Source: an uncultured Sphaerochaeta sp.
GTDB taxonomy: Bacteria > Spirochaetota > Spirochaetia > Sphaerochaetales > Sphaerochaetaceae
Assembly (NCBI RefSeq): GCF_963676285.1
Contig: NZ_OY781063.1
Coordinates: forward strand, 2,852,001 to 2,916,000
Direction: 5' to 3'
Length of the DNA: 64,000 bases
Shown: one piece after another, positions 26,962-34,014 of the stretch
How the letters are laid out: each line of letters starts with the position of its first letter
How positions within the stretch are numbered: the stretch's first letter is position 1
The notes under the pieces: model-generated
Seen by the model: only the letters and a program-made list of their open reading frames with translations
Told to the model about the DNA's origin: nothing
The model's database searches: none
Position numbers and translations under genes: made by a program

Positions 26962-27377
26962 AGCTGGACCCCTTCGAGGGTGATCATTCTTTCTTGGTTA
27001 GGCATAATTCTAATATGCACAAAAATTGTTGAATCGGGAAGCAGCTCCTCAACCTTTTCACTCCACTCTATAAGGGTGACTCCCTTTCCATAGAGTAGTT
27101 CCTCCCCTCCGATCATCTCAAACTCTTCAATGCCTTCGATTCGGTAGAGATCCATATGGTAGAGAGGAAGTGTTCCTTCATACTCCTGGATGAGTGTGAA
27201 GGTTGGACTGACAATGGACTCCCCAATTCCCAATCCTTCGGCAAGACCCTTGGCGAATACGGTTTTCCCAGATCCGAGACTACCGCGTAAGGAGATAACT
27301 GTGCCTGGCTTACATTGCTTCGCTATGCTTTTGCCAAGGTTCCTTGTCTCCTCTTCACTGTGGGTGGTGACGGTCAT
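26958..27377 (-). CDS. tsaE: tRNA threonylcarbamoyladenosine synthesis ATPase TsaE
   Basis: P-loop ATPase of 139 residues that resets the TsaBD complex after each t6A cycle. The Walker A is LRGSLGSGKTVFAKGLAEGL near residue 31, and SPTFTLIQEYEG plus YHMDLYRIEG, with the family-specific Asp-Leu-Tyr-Arg, follow. Start ATG 27377 overlaps the TPR gene stop by 4 bases and its end overlaps tsaB, so the set is tightly coupled. Confidence 0.94.
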   Translation of the reverse strand: MTVTTHSEEETRNLGKSIAKQCKPGTVISLRGSLGSGKTVFAKGLAEGLGIGESIVSPTFTLIQEYEGTLPLYHMDLYRIEGIEEFEMIGGEELLYGKGVTLIEWSEKVEELLPDSTIFVHIRIMPNQERMITLEGVQL

Positions 27378-28633
27378 CGCTCCTCATCCTCCAGGGAAAA
27401 AGCGGCCTCAATGTCGTCAGTCTCTTCCTTTCCTTGAATGGAGAATGGGTGCTCTTCCTTGCTCTGTGTGATGACTTCTTCTGCGCTTACAAGCTCTTCA
27501 ACGACAGGGGAGGAGAGTATCTCCCCACTCTGGCTCTGGTAGTCCTTCATCAACTGTATGATCACAGGATCCCTTGGGTCGATACCGCGAGCCATCTCAA
27601 GAAACTTTCGGGCTTCATCAAGTTCCCCATCCTTGAGATGGAGGTAGGCGAGGTTGCTCACCAGTGTAATATTTTCATCATCGAGATCTACTGCAGTATT
27701 GAGATAGGTCTTGGCAAGTTCTGCTTTCCCCGTTTCAATGCTGCAAAGCGCAAGTTCATTATAGATGTCACTGCTTCCTTTTGTCCAAGCAAGGGCTTGT
27801 ACCAATGCTTCTTCAGCTTCCTGGAAGCGCGATAGGCGTCTAAGTGCCCAGCCTTTGAGAAACCATGCATTCCAGACCTTTGGGTTGTCCTTAATATAGG
27901 ATGCCAGAAGTTCCAGTGCTTTCTCTTCATCATTCATCTGGATTGCATCATAGGCCTGCATGAGGTTTGCATCATCATTGAGCTTGGTTTTGATGTCTTT
28001 CATGATGTTCATGACATGCGTTTTTTTCTCGCCTTCTTCAGCAAGCTCAAGATATTGTTCAAGATATTCCCCAGCGAGTTCTACATTCCCTTGGTAAAGG
28101 TGGAAGAATCCTATTTCGCTATAGAGTGAGGCATCTTCACCAACTACTTCCAGCCCTTCATGCAGAATGTTGATCATCTTCTGCTGATAGAGGTCATATA
28201 CCTCGCCTTTCTCACTATCCTGGATAGCCATCCTGCTGTAGAGAGTGGCCAAGTTGATGAATGAAGTATTTTGTGGTGCGAGACGGATTACCGATAGGAA
28301 GAGTTCTTCGGCAAATGTGTAGTTGCCTTTCTTCTCTTGGGCAATTGCTGCTAAGGTAAGCTCCTCGGGAGCGTCTGGTTGAACTGCAAGTACGAAATCA
28401 CGGTAGTACGAGGCGTGCTCGTGCTCCCAATTAAAGGCGATGATTTTCAACATTCCCGCAACAATCAACTCAATGGATATATCGGTCGTTGCATCTATCT
28501 TGGTCTTCCCGTCGGGAAGTTGGACCGGAATCTTGATGGAACTATCGACATGGAAATCACCAATGTCTCGTTCCATCGAGGAGGGGAGGGAGATGAAGAT
28601 ACAGTGCTTCAAAGGGTCATGTTGTTCTGGCAT
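27374..28633 (-). CDS. Tetratricopeptide-repeat protein
   Basis: Protein of 419 residues with no signal peptide. From about residue 90 to 380 it is a run of helical TPR-like units, for example YNELALCSIETGKAELAKTY, then NLAYLHLKDGELDEARKFL and AWFLKGWALRRLSRFQEAEE. The N-terminal 85 residues are beta-rich (VQLPDGKTKIDATTDISIEL) and may be a separate domain. The C-terminal 50 residues are acidic and probably disordered. TPR proteins are scaffolds and no partner can be named. The gene heads the tsaE-tsaB-trxB set and starts 30 bases after the end of the 6S RNA gene on the same strand. Confidence 0.82.
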   Translation of the reverse strand: MPEQHDPLKHCIFISLPSSMERDIGDFHVDSSIKIPVQLPDGKTKIDATTDISIELIVAGMLKIIAFNWEHEHASYYRDFVLAVQPDAPEELTLAAIAQEKKGNYTFAEELFLSVIRLAPQNTSFINLATLYSRMAIQDSEKGEVYDLYQQKMINILHEGLEVVGEDASLYSEIGFFHLYQGNVELAGEYLEQYLELAEEGEKKTHVMNIMKDIKTKLNDDANLMQAYDAIQMNDEEKALELLASYIKDNPKVWNAWFLKGWALRRLSRFQEAEEALVQALAWTKGSSDIYNELALCSIETGKAELAKTYLNTAVDLDDENITLVSNLAYLHLKDGELDEARKFLEMARGIDPRDPVIIQLMKDYQSQSGEILSSPVVEELVSAEEVITQSKEEHPFSIQGKEETDDIEAAFSLEDEER

Positions 28634-28663
28634 GGATTATTTATTCCTGTATGCAAGAGAAAA

Positions 28664-28842
28664 CCTGCGGTGCCGTACCCGGAGATTGCTCTTGAACCTT
28701 AGGTTCAAGTGGGAAACCAGTTTGGCTGAAAATTCTGTTCCGTTAAACTCCCAAGGAAGTTGGATCAATGCAAATCAGCTATGCCGCATCCCGTTTGTGT
28801 ATGTTGAGCCAAGAGACTATGGCTCCAGGCGCACACCGCAGG
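28664..28842 (-). ncRNA. ssrS: 6S RNA
   Basis: This 350-base gap on the reverse strand holds a 179-base sequence whose ends pair: CCTGCGGTG at the 5' side with CACCGCAGG at the 3' side. Close to the 3' end is ACTTGAACCTAAGGTTCAAG, almost the same as the hallmark hairpin in E. coli 6S RNA, followed by a G/C-rich closing arm. The middle can fold as one long rod with an internal loop that mimics open promoter DNA and binds the housekeeping RNA polymerase. Length matches the usual 180-190. The order 6S RNA then a protein gene on the same strand echoes the enterobacterial ssrS arrangement, though the gene is different. Confidence 0.88.
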
Positions 28843-28931
28843 AAAATAACTTGTCAAATATCAGAGCAGGTGTCTGCTACACCTACATCGTACAATAAGA
28901 ACCCACTTTGTAAAAGGGGGCATAGATAATA

Positions 28932-28955
28932 AAACGGGACCCGTAGGCCCCGTTT
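28932..28955 (-). terminator. Terminator after the infC-rpmI-rplT-ZapB-like set
   Basis: On the reverse strand, AAACGGG and CCCGTTT arms enclose a short G/C-rich loop and are followed by TTTTATTAT. It lies 30 bases after the stop of the coiled-coil gene. Confidence 0.78.
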
Positions 28956-28984
28956 ACGACAGTGTCCAAACACTTGGACAAGGA

Positions 28985-29341
28985 TCAGAGAGAGGGACTG
29001 TCCTCAAGTAGGGCATCCAAGTCGACTTCCTCATCAATGAGGGCATCGCCACTGGTGAATCCATCTGCGGCTTCCAACTCAATCTGAGCATCATCTAAAA
29101 GAGGGACGTCATCCAATCCTTCGATGGTAGACAGATTGTCCATGGCGTTTGCAATACTATCCTCAATAAGTTTGTTGCTCGTCTGGAAACTCTCAACGTA
29201 CTCTTCAAGCTCAGCATTGTGTGCATGTACCAAATCAAACTTTTCCTGCAACTCTTCCTTCTCCTTGCGGAGCATTGCAATCAGGCCTGCAGCCTTCTTG
29301 GTTCGCAGTTCAAGCATCTTTACCGAATCGACAACTGACAT
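28985..29341 (-). CDS. Coiled-coil protein, ZapB-like
   Basis: Protein of 118 residues. The first 70 residues form a continuous heptad coiled coil (LELRTKKAAGLIAMLRKEKE, then EELQEKFDLVHAHNAELEEY), and the last 45 are acidic and likely disordered (ALIDEEVDLDALLEDSPSL). Length and make-up resemble ZapB-type cell-division factors and the small coiled-coil proteins that spirochaetes carry after rplT, but sequence alone does not prove a division role. It lies 37 bases after rplT in the ribosomal operon and is followed by the terminator. Confidence 0.6.
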   Translation of the reverse strand: MSVVDSVKMLELRTKKAAGLIAMLRKEKEELQEKFDLVHAHNAELEEYVESFQTSNKLIEDSIANAMDNLSTIEGLDDVPLLDDAQIELEAADGFTSGDALIDEEVDLDALLEDSPSL

Positions 29342-29378
29342 GGTTCCTCCTTACAGCGTTTAGACGATTTGCCAGGAG

Positions 29379-29738
29379 TTAGTTCTCCAAGGCAACCTTG
29401 ACCTGTGCAACGAGAGCAGAGAATGCAGCCTTGTCTTCAATAGCCATATTGGAGAGGGCCTTTCTGTTGATCTCGATGTTGGCAAGTTTCATGCCATGCA
29501 TAAACTGGGAGTAGTTGAGACCCTCAGCGTGCACAGCTGCGTTGATTCTTGCAATCCAGAGCTTGCGGAAATCCCGCTTTCGCTCTTTACGACCGCGATA
29601 GGCATACTGCCCAGCCTTTGCAACTGCGTCTTTTGCAACACGGTTGTTTGTGCTTCTGCGACCATAATAACCTTTGGCCAGCTCAAGAATCTTCTTTCTT
29701 CTGTCTTTGTGTTTCGTTCCGTCTACTGCTCTAGGCAT
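29379..29738 (-). CDS. rplT: 50S ribosomal protein L20
   Basis: Binds 23S rRNA early in large-subunit assembly. The 119-residue, strongly basic product begins PRAVDGTKHKDRRKKILELA and contains GYYGRRSTNNRVAKDAV and RDFRKLWIARINAAVHAEGL, which are diagnostic. In many bacteria L20 also represses translation of this operon by binding its mRNA. No leader site of that kind could be confirmed here. It follows rpmI by 12 bases. Confidence 0.98.
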   Translation of the reverse strand: MPRAVDGTKHKDRRKKILELAKGYYGRRSTNNRVAKDAVAKAGQYAYRGRKERKRDFRKLWIARINAAVHAEGLNYSQFMHGMKLANIEINRKALSNMAIEDKAAFSALVAQVKVALEN

Positions 29739-29750
29739 ATCCCACCCTCC

Positions 29751-29948
29751 TTACGCGTAGGGAAGCATCGATTTTGCTCGTTTTGCTTCCATGTCTGCTA
29801 GGATTCCAGTTGCACGCAGGTTGGCCTTGCGCTTGCTGCTCTTCTTGGTGAGGATATGGCGAAGACCCTGCTTTTTATAGCGGACCTTTCCAGTTCCAGT
29901 CACACGGTACCGCTTTGCAGCGGATTTTCTTGTTTTCATCTTGGGCAT
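29751..29948 (-). CDS. rpmI: 50S ribosomal protein L35
   Basis: Small basic ribosomal protein of 65 residues, beginning [20 protein letters not shown] and containing [16 protein letters not shown] 29948 gives the canonical start, preceded by a purine-rich GGAAGGTGC ribosome binding site. Upstream in-frame ATGs as far as 30065 would add 39 atypical residues and are rejected. It sits between infC and rplT as in most bacteria. Confidence 0.97.
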   Translation of the reverse strand: MPKMKTRKSAAKRYRVTGTGKVRYKKQGLRHILTKKSSKRKANLRATGILADMEAKRAKSMLPYA

Positions 29949-30030
29949 TGTATTGCACCTTCCATTCTTGCGCTCGCAAGGAACAAGAACCCCTTGGAGC
30001 TGCATATTCACCATCCCATGCGGGATACTG

Positions 30031-30585
30031 TTACTGATTCTTTTTCTTGCCCGATCCAGTAGCACTCTTGGAAGGACTGACGATCATGCTCATCATCCTT
30101 CCTTCCATCATCGCTCCTCGGTCAAGGTTGTACCCTACACCATTTTCGGTGAGCTGGGCAAGTATCTTGTCCAAGACAACCTTACCCAATTCTGTATGGG
30201 CAAGTTCACGGCCACGGAAGCGTATGCTTACCTTGACCTTGTTCCCTTCGTCGAGGAAGTCACCGATGAACTTTGATTTGGTCTCAAGATCGTGTCTTTC
30301 GATCTTGGGCTGCATCCGGATTTCCTTCATCTTGATGATGTTCTGGTTCTTTTTGGCTTCTCTCATGCGCTTTTCTTGCTCATAGCGATACTTACCATAA
30401 TCAAGAATCTTGCAAACCGGTGGTCTTGCATTTGGAGAAACCTCTACCAAGTCCAATCCCTGTTCATCTGCAAATGCGACAGCGTCATAGACGCTCATGA
30501 TACCTTTTTGATTGCCATCTGCATCAATGACGAATACTTCTCGTGCACGGATCTGTTTGTTGATCCTCAAATCCTTTGTAGCCAA
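30031..30585 (-). CDS. infC: Translation initiation factor IF-3, TTG start
   Basis: Keeps the 30S subunit free and checks start codon pairing. The 184-residue product has the N-domain [20 protein letters not shown], the linker and the C-domain [18 protein letters not shown] place the start at TTG 30585: AAAGGAG sits 5 bases before it and the following [12 protein letters not shown] matches where IF-3 proteins begin. An ATG at 30615 would add 10 residues but lacks a ribosome binding site. A rare start codon fits the known autoregulation of infC, in which IF-3 discriminates against non-standard starts. The gene heads infC-rpmI-rplT and has a strong promoter upstream. Confidence 0.93.
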   Translation of the reverse strand: MATKDLRINKQIRAREVFVIDADGNQKGIMSVYDAVAFADEQGLDLVEVSPNARPPVCKILDYGKYRYEQEKRMREAKKNQNIIKMKEIRMQPKIERHDLETKSKFIGDFLDEGNKVKVSIRFRGRELAHTELGKVVLDKILAQLTENGVGYNLDRGAMMEGRMMSMIVSPSKSATGSGKKKNQ

Positions 30586-30655
30586 TCGATCTCCTTTGTT
30601 TTCGGCGAAAACCATATCGTTGAAGGTAAGTCAGCCTAAAGGGCCGACGCAAAAC

Positions 30656-30685
30656 AATATAACACATGCCTAGGAAGCGTGTCAA
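30656..30685 (-). promoter_or_regulatory. Promoter of the infC-rpmI-rplT operon
   Basis: Reverse-strand TTGACA (30680-30685) and TATATT (30656-30661) with 18 bases between. The leader of about 60 bases holds a small hairpin (GTCGGCC / GGCTGAC). Confidence 0.75.
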
Positions 30686-30710
30686 AGTATCTCCCCTAGG
30701 CAATATGCGA

Positions 30711-30742
30711 AAAAGGCCACCAGGGTTTCCAGTGGCCTTTTT
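30711..30742. terminator. Terminator of fba
   Basis: Arms AAAAGGCCAC and GTGGCCTTTT with an 11-base loop, 15 bases after the fba stop. The outer A/T pairs give U-runs in both directions. It also insulates the infC promoter. Confidence 0.85.
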
Positions 30743-30756
30743 AGAACTATAGAAAC

Positions 30757-31749
30757 TTACGCGTGATTGGCAGAACCAAGCACATTGATGTTCTTGTGCA
30801 TGTACATCTTCTTCAGCTCATCGCGAGCAGGTCCGAGATACTTGCGGGGATCGAACTCTCCAGGTTTATCTGCCATAGTCTTACGGATGAGAGCAGTCAT
30901 TGCAAGTCTTCCATCGCTGTCGATGTTGATCTTGCATACAGCACTCTTTGCTGCCTTTCGGAGCTGTTCTTCAGGAATACCAACGCTGTCCTTGAGCTGC
31001 CCACCGTACTGCAGGATCATGTTCACATACTGCATGGGAACGGAGGAAGAACCATGAAGGACAATGGGGAAGCCTGGAAGCTGTCTCTCAATTTCTTCGA
31101 GAATGTCGAAGCGAAGCGGAGGTGGAATAAGCACTCCTTCTTCGTTGCGGGTACACTGGCTGGGCTCAAACTTGTTAGCCCCGTGGCTTGTTCCAATGGA
31201 GATAGCAAGGGAGTCACAACCGGTTCGGTTGACAAAGTCCACAACTTCCTCGGGCTTGGTGTAGTGGCTTACCTCAGCAACGACATCATCCTCGATGCCG
31301 GCAAGTACGCCAAGTTCACCTTCGACCGTTACGCCACGCTCGTGTGCATACTCTACCACTTTCTTGGTGACTGCGATGTTCTCTTCGTAGGGGAGGTGGG
31401 AACCATCAATCATGACAGAGGAGAAACCATTGTCAATACATTCCTTGCAGGTTTCAAAGCTGTCGCCGTGGTCAAGGTGAAGGACAATTGGAATCTCACA
31501 ACCGAGTTCCTTGGCATATTCACCAGCTCCGCGGGCCATGTTTCTCAGCAGGTTGATATTGGCGTAATCACGTGCGCCTTTGGAAACCTGAAGAATTACT
31601 GGGGATTTGGTCTCAACACAAGCCTGAATAATAGCTTGAAGTTGCTCCATGTTGTTGAAATTGTAGGCAGGAATTGCATACCCACCCTTGATAGCCTTTG
31701 CGAACATGTCTTTGGTATTTACCAGACCAAGTTCCTTATAGGATGTCAT
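30757..31749 (-). CDS. fba: Class II fructose-1,6-bisphosphate aldolase
   Basis: Zinc-dependent aldolase that splits fructose 1,6-bisphosphate into two triose phosphates and works in reverse in gluconeogenesis. The 330-residue product has AIPAYNFNNMEQLQAI near residue 25, the catalytic/zinc segment IVLHLDHGDSFETC near residue 88, VMIDGSHLPYEENI, and VLHGSSSVP near residue 230. GEYAKELGCEIPIVL and the length place it in the longer class IIB-like group. AAGGAGT precedes ATG 31749. The gene has its own promoter and terminator. Confidence 0.97.
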   Translation of the reverse strand: MTSYKELGLVNTKDMFAKAIKGGYAIPAYNFNNMEQLQAIIQACVETKSPVILQVSKGARDYANINLLRNMARGAGEYAKELGCEIPIVLHLDHGDSFETCKECIDNGFSSVMIDGSHLPYEENIAVTKKVVEYAHERGVTVEGELGVLAGIEDDVVAEVSHYTKPEEVVDFVNRTGCDSLAISIGTSHGANKFEPSQCTRNEEGVLIPPPLRFDILEEIERQLPGFPIVLHGSSSVPMQYVNMILQYGGQLKDSVGIPEEQLRKAAKSAVCKINIDSDGRLAMTALIRKTMADKPGEFDPRKYLGPARDELKKMYMHKNINVLGSANHA

Positions 31750-31788
31750 AGGTTACTCCTTGTATGATGGTAGGTTCTTTTCGTTACA

Positions 31789-31817
31789 AATGTAGCCAAT
31801 ATGGTGGAAGTGGTCAA
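31789..31817 (-). promoter_or_regulatory. Promoter of fba
   Basis: Reverse-strand TTGACC (31812-31817) and TACATT (31789-31794) with a 17-base spacer. It diverges from the promoter at 31836-31864. Confidence 0.65.
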
Positions 31818-31835
31818 CCAGTATCCACTTGTTTC

Positions 31836-31864
31836 TTGACTGCAGGCAACACGATTGGTACAGT
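31836..31864 (+). promoter_or_regulatory. Promoter of the membrane-anchored protein gene
   Basis: TTGACT (31836-31841) and TACAGT (31859-31864) with exactly 17 bases between. The -10 ends 7 bases before ATG 31872 and no ribosome binding site is present. Confidence 0.65.
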
Positions 31865-31871
31865 TTTGGGC

Positions 31872-32636
31872 ATGAATAGAAGGATTGTGTTGCCCTTGTT
31901 CCTTGTGTTGTTGCTCATTGCAACAATCTTGGTATTCTCTATCTTCTTACCCCGGGTAACCTTTCTTGTGGATATTTCCTATAGTAAGACTGTGCTCGCT
32001 GTGCAGAGATCTAAGCTCTTCTTTTCCCTTTTGCAATCAGGATATATCCTCACCGTTGAAGAAGTTTCGCTAATGTTGGATCCAGAACAGTTGCTTGATG
32101 TAGTAGATGAGAGGAGCCTGTTTGTCATTGCTTCCCCCTTGGTGAGTTCGAAACTGAAAAACACTGATATACCTGTGAATGTGGTAGGACAAGGCAGAAG
32201 CACAGAGCATGCATCTACATTTCAGTACTTTTGGCTTATTGATGATGAGACCATGCTCAACCACTTGGAGTACCCTGACCTGCTCAATGCCTTGGTAGGG
32301 GAAGCTGATGCAGAACGCTTCTCTGCTTATTTTCCCAGTGATTTAGTGTTCCTCAAAGGAAACGAAGAAATTGACAGTCAATTTGCTGAGCGTATGTCTC
32401 GCACACTGCAGGAACGCCAGGTGATAACAGTGGTTGCCCCATCGCTCGGCTCTTGGGCAATATCCTTGCTGCAGGATGCTTCCATGCAATGGGTGGTCCC
32501 TGCAGAGTATCTGTCCATGATCCCCCCAAAGCAGCAAAGTGGGGTACTGGTACCAGATCTTGTAGCTGGGGTAAAGGCATTATTGGCAGAAAAGGATGAG
32601 ATCTACATACTCAAGTGGAGGATGATCAAGCTCTAA
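31872..32636 (+). CDS. Membrane-anchored protein of unknown function
   Basis: Protein of 254 residues with one strongly hydrophobic N-terminal segment (IVLPLFLVLLLIATILVFSI, about residues 5-25) that can act as an uncleaved anchor. The rest is a soluble alpha/beta region with alternating strands and helices (VDERSLFVIASPLV, ERQVITVVAPSLGSWAISLL), reminiscent of a periplasmic-binding or Rossmann-like fold, but no named family is recognised. ATG 31872 is set by the promoter; a longer reading from 31764 would add 36 unlikely residues. It overlaps the convergent tatD by 11 bases. Confidence 0.75.
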   Translation: MNRRIVLPLFLVLLLIATILVFSIFLPRVTFLVDISYSKTVLAVQRSKLFFSLLQSGYILTVEEVSLMLDPEQLLDVVDERSLFVIASPLVSSKLKNTDIPVNVVGQGRSTEHASTFQYFWLIDDETMLNHLEYPDLLNALVGEADAERFSAYFPSDLVFLKGNEEIDSQFAERMSRTLQERQVITVVAPSLGSWAISLLQDASMQWVVPAEYLSMIPPKQQSGVLVPDLVAGVKALLAEKDEIYILKWRMIKL

Positions 32637-33414
32637 GGAAGGAATGGAAGTTGGTTTTTACTTGCTGAATCAGGTCAGTTAGCTCAATACCCCGCAATTC
32701 TGCCGCAAATCGGTAGATATGCTCCATATTTAAGGGAGTATTCACTCTTCCTCTCATGGGATTCGGGCTGAGATAGGGGCTGTCAGTCTCCAGAAGGATG
32801 CGTTCTGCAGGCATCTTCGTGAATAGTTCCTGCATTCCCTTGTTTGCCTTATAGGTTAAAGGACCTGCAAAGGAGAGATAGAATCCCTTGTGAATGGCTA
32901 GTTTTGCAAGCTCCTCACCTCCCTGGAAACAGTGAAAGACTCCCTGTCTGGAGAATCCACGACTTCTCAGCAGTGTGATGAACTGCTCGTCTGCTTCACG
33001 GTTGTGAAAGATTACGGGGAGATTTCTCTGTTCTGCTATTTCCATTTGTGCCGTAAGCAACCCTTCCTGGTTTACTTTGCTTCCATAGTCCCAGTGGTTA
33101 TCCAAGCCAATCTCGCCAATGGCAACCGCATTTGTTTTTATGAGTTGCTCTTGCAGTGTTTCCAGCTGGGAATCTATCGGAGCTTCTCCTTCTTTCACAC
33201 CCCATGGCCCGATTCCTCCACTGAGATGTACAAAAGGATACCCACCGAAGCGTTTTGCACGAGCAGTCAAGTCATTTGCATCGAGTCCGATATCAATGCC
33301 TTCCATGGAGTGTTCCTGCATGGTGTTGAGAAGGGAATCAACCTCGATGCCTTTTCGCTCGATGGACAAGAGATGAAAATGGGAATCAATCATATGAAGG
33401 GGTAGTGTCTGCAT
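32626..33414 (-). CDS. TatD-family metal-dependent hydrolase
   Basis: TIM-barrel deoxyribonuclease-like hydrolase of 262 residues. The metal-binding His-x-His is in MIDSHFHLL near residue 10. AIGEIGLDNHW supplies the bridging Glu, with PVIFHNREADEQF, GVFHCFQGG and ILLETDSPYLSP (catalytic Asp) following in order. TatD proteins cleave DNA 3' ends or act on RNA and D-aminoacyl-tRNA, and the substrate here cannot be fixed. ATG 33414 is chosen because a TTGCAA-17-TATAAC promoter ends 7 bases upstream. Longer readings up to 33495 lack support, and ATG 33393 is the only shorter rival. Confidence 0.9.
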   Translation of the reverse strand: MQTLPLHMIDSHFHLLSIERKGIEVDSLLNTMQEHSMEGIDIGLDANDLTARAKRFGGYPFVHLSGGIGPWGVKEGEAPIDSQLETLQEQLIKTNAVAIGEIGLDNHWDYGSKVNQEGLLTAQMEIAEQRNLPVIFHNREADEQFITLLRSRGFSRQGVFHCFQGGEELAKLAIHKGFYLSFAGPLTYKANKGMQELFTKMPAERILLETDSPYLSPNPMRGRVNTPLNMEHIYRFAAELRGIELTDLIQQVKTNFHSFLRA

Positions 33415-33421
33415 ATGCTCT

Positions 33422-33450
33422 GTTATAACGCAGCCCAAACTTTGTTGCAA
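33422..33450 (-). promoter_or_regulatory. Promoter of tatD-like gene
   Basis: Reverse-strand TTGCAA (33445-33450), 17-base spacer, TATAAC (33422-33427). The ATG begins 7 bases after the -10. Confidence 0.6.
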
Positions 33451-33502
33451 GGTAGTGAAATATCTCATGGTCTGCCAGCATAACTCATGGTACACTCACT
33501 AC

Positions 33503-34003
33503 ATGAATACCGTTGCAGTTGTTTTCTATTCACTGGAAGGTCATACAAGGTATTTGGCAGAGCAGTTCGCCGAAAGATTGGGTGCTGATCTTTTCCAGAT
33601 ACATCCAAAAAGAAAATATCCTACTAAAGGATTCCTCAAGTTTTATCGAGCAGGCAGAGATGCCAGCCTTAAATGGAAGGTTGCATTACAACCACCGGTT
33701 CCTGTACTTGAGAGCTACGGTACGGTTTTGCTCTGTACACCAGTCTGGGCAGAGACCACCAGCGCACCCATGTACTCGTTTCTCAAACAGAGCGATGTTG
33801 CTTCCAAGAAGCTTTTCTTCGTTGCAACCTGCAGCGGTGGTCCTGCCAAGCGTTGCTTCGAGCGAATGCGAAAAGCTGTAAAAGGGGCATCTATCCTGGG
33901 TGAGGAGCGATTTGTACATCCAAGCGAAGAGACTAAAGAACGTGATGAAGCGCAGATTGAGTCAATCTGCAATATAGTTAATGAGCATAGCAAAGCCTTG
34001 TGA
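33503..34003 (+). CDS. Flavodoxin-like protein
   Basis: Protein of 166 residues with a flavodoxin fold. The N-terminal FMN phosphate loop is VVFYSLEGHTRYLAEQFAER, where SLEGHT replaces the usual T/S-x-T-G-x-T. The later LLCTPVWAETTSAPMYSFL and FVATCSGGPAKRCFERM match the second and third flavin loops of the flavodoxin family that includes flavodoxin-like oxidoreductases. ATG 33503 is used: a TACACT element ends 6 bases before it and no ribosome binding site is seen. The CrtI-like gene follows after 11 bases, so this protein may supply or accept electrons for it. Confidence 0.85.
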   Translation: MNTVAVVFYSLEGHTRYLAEQFAERLGADLFQIHPKRKYPTKGFLKFYRAGRDASLKWKVALQPPVPVLESYGTVLLCTPVWAETTSAPMYSFLKQSDVASKKLFFVATCSGGPAKRCFERMRKAVKGASILGEERFVHPSEETKERDEAQIESICNIVNEHSKAL

Positions 34004-34014
34004 GGAGGGGTTGC

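Noticed and set aside
30763..31767. A 334-codon forward open frame opposite fba
   Set aside because: It mirrors fba codon by codon, and fba is a certain gene. The product matches nothing.
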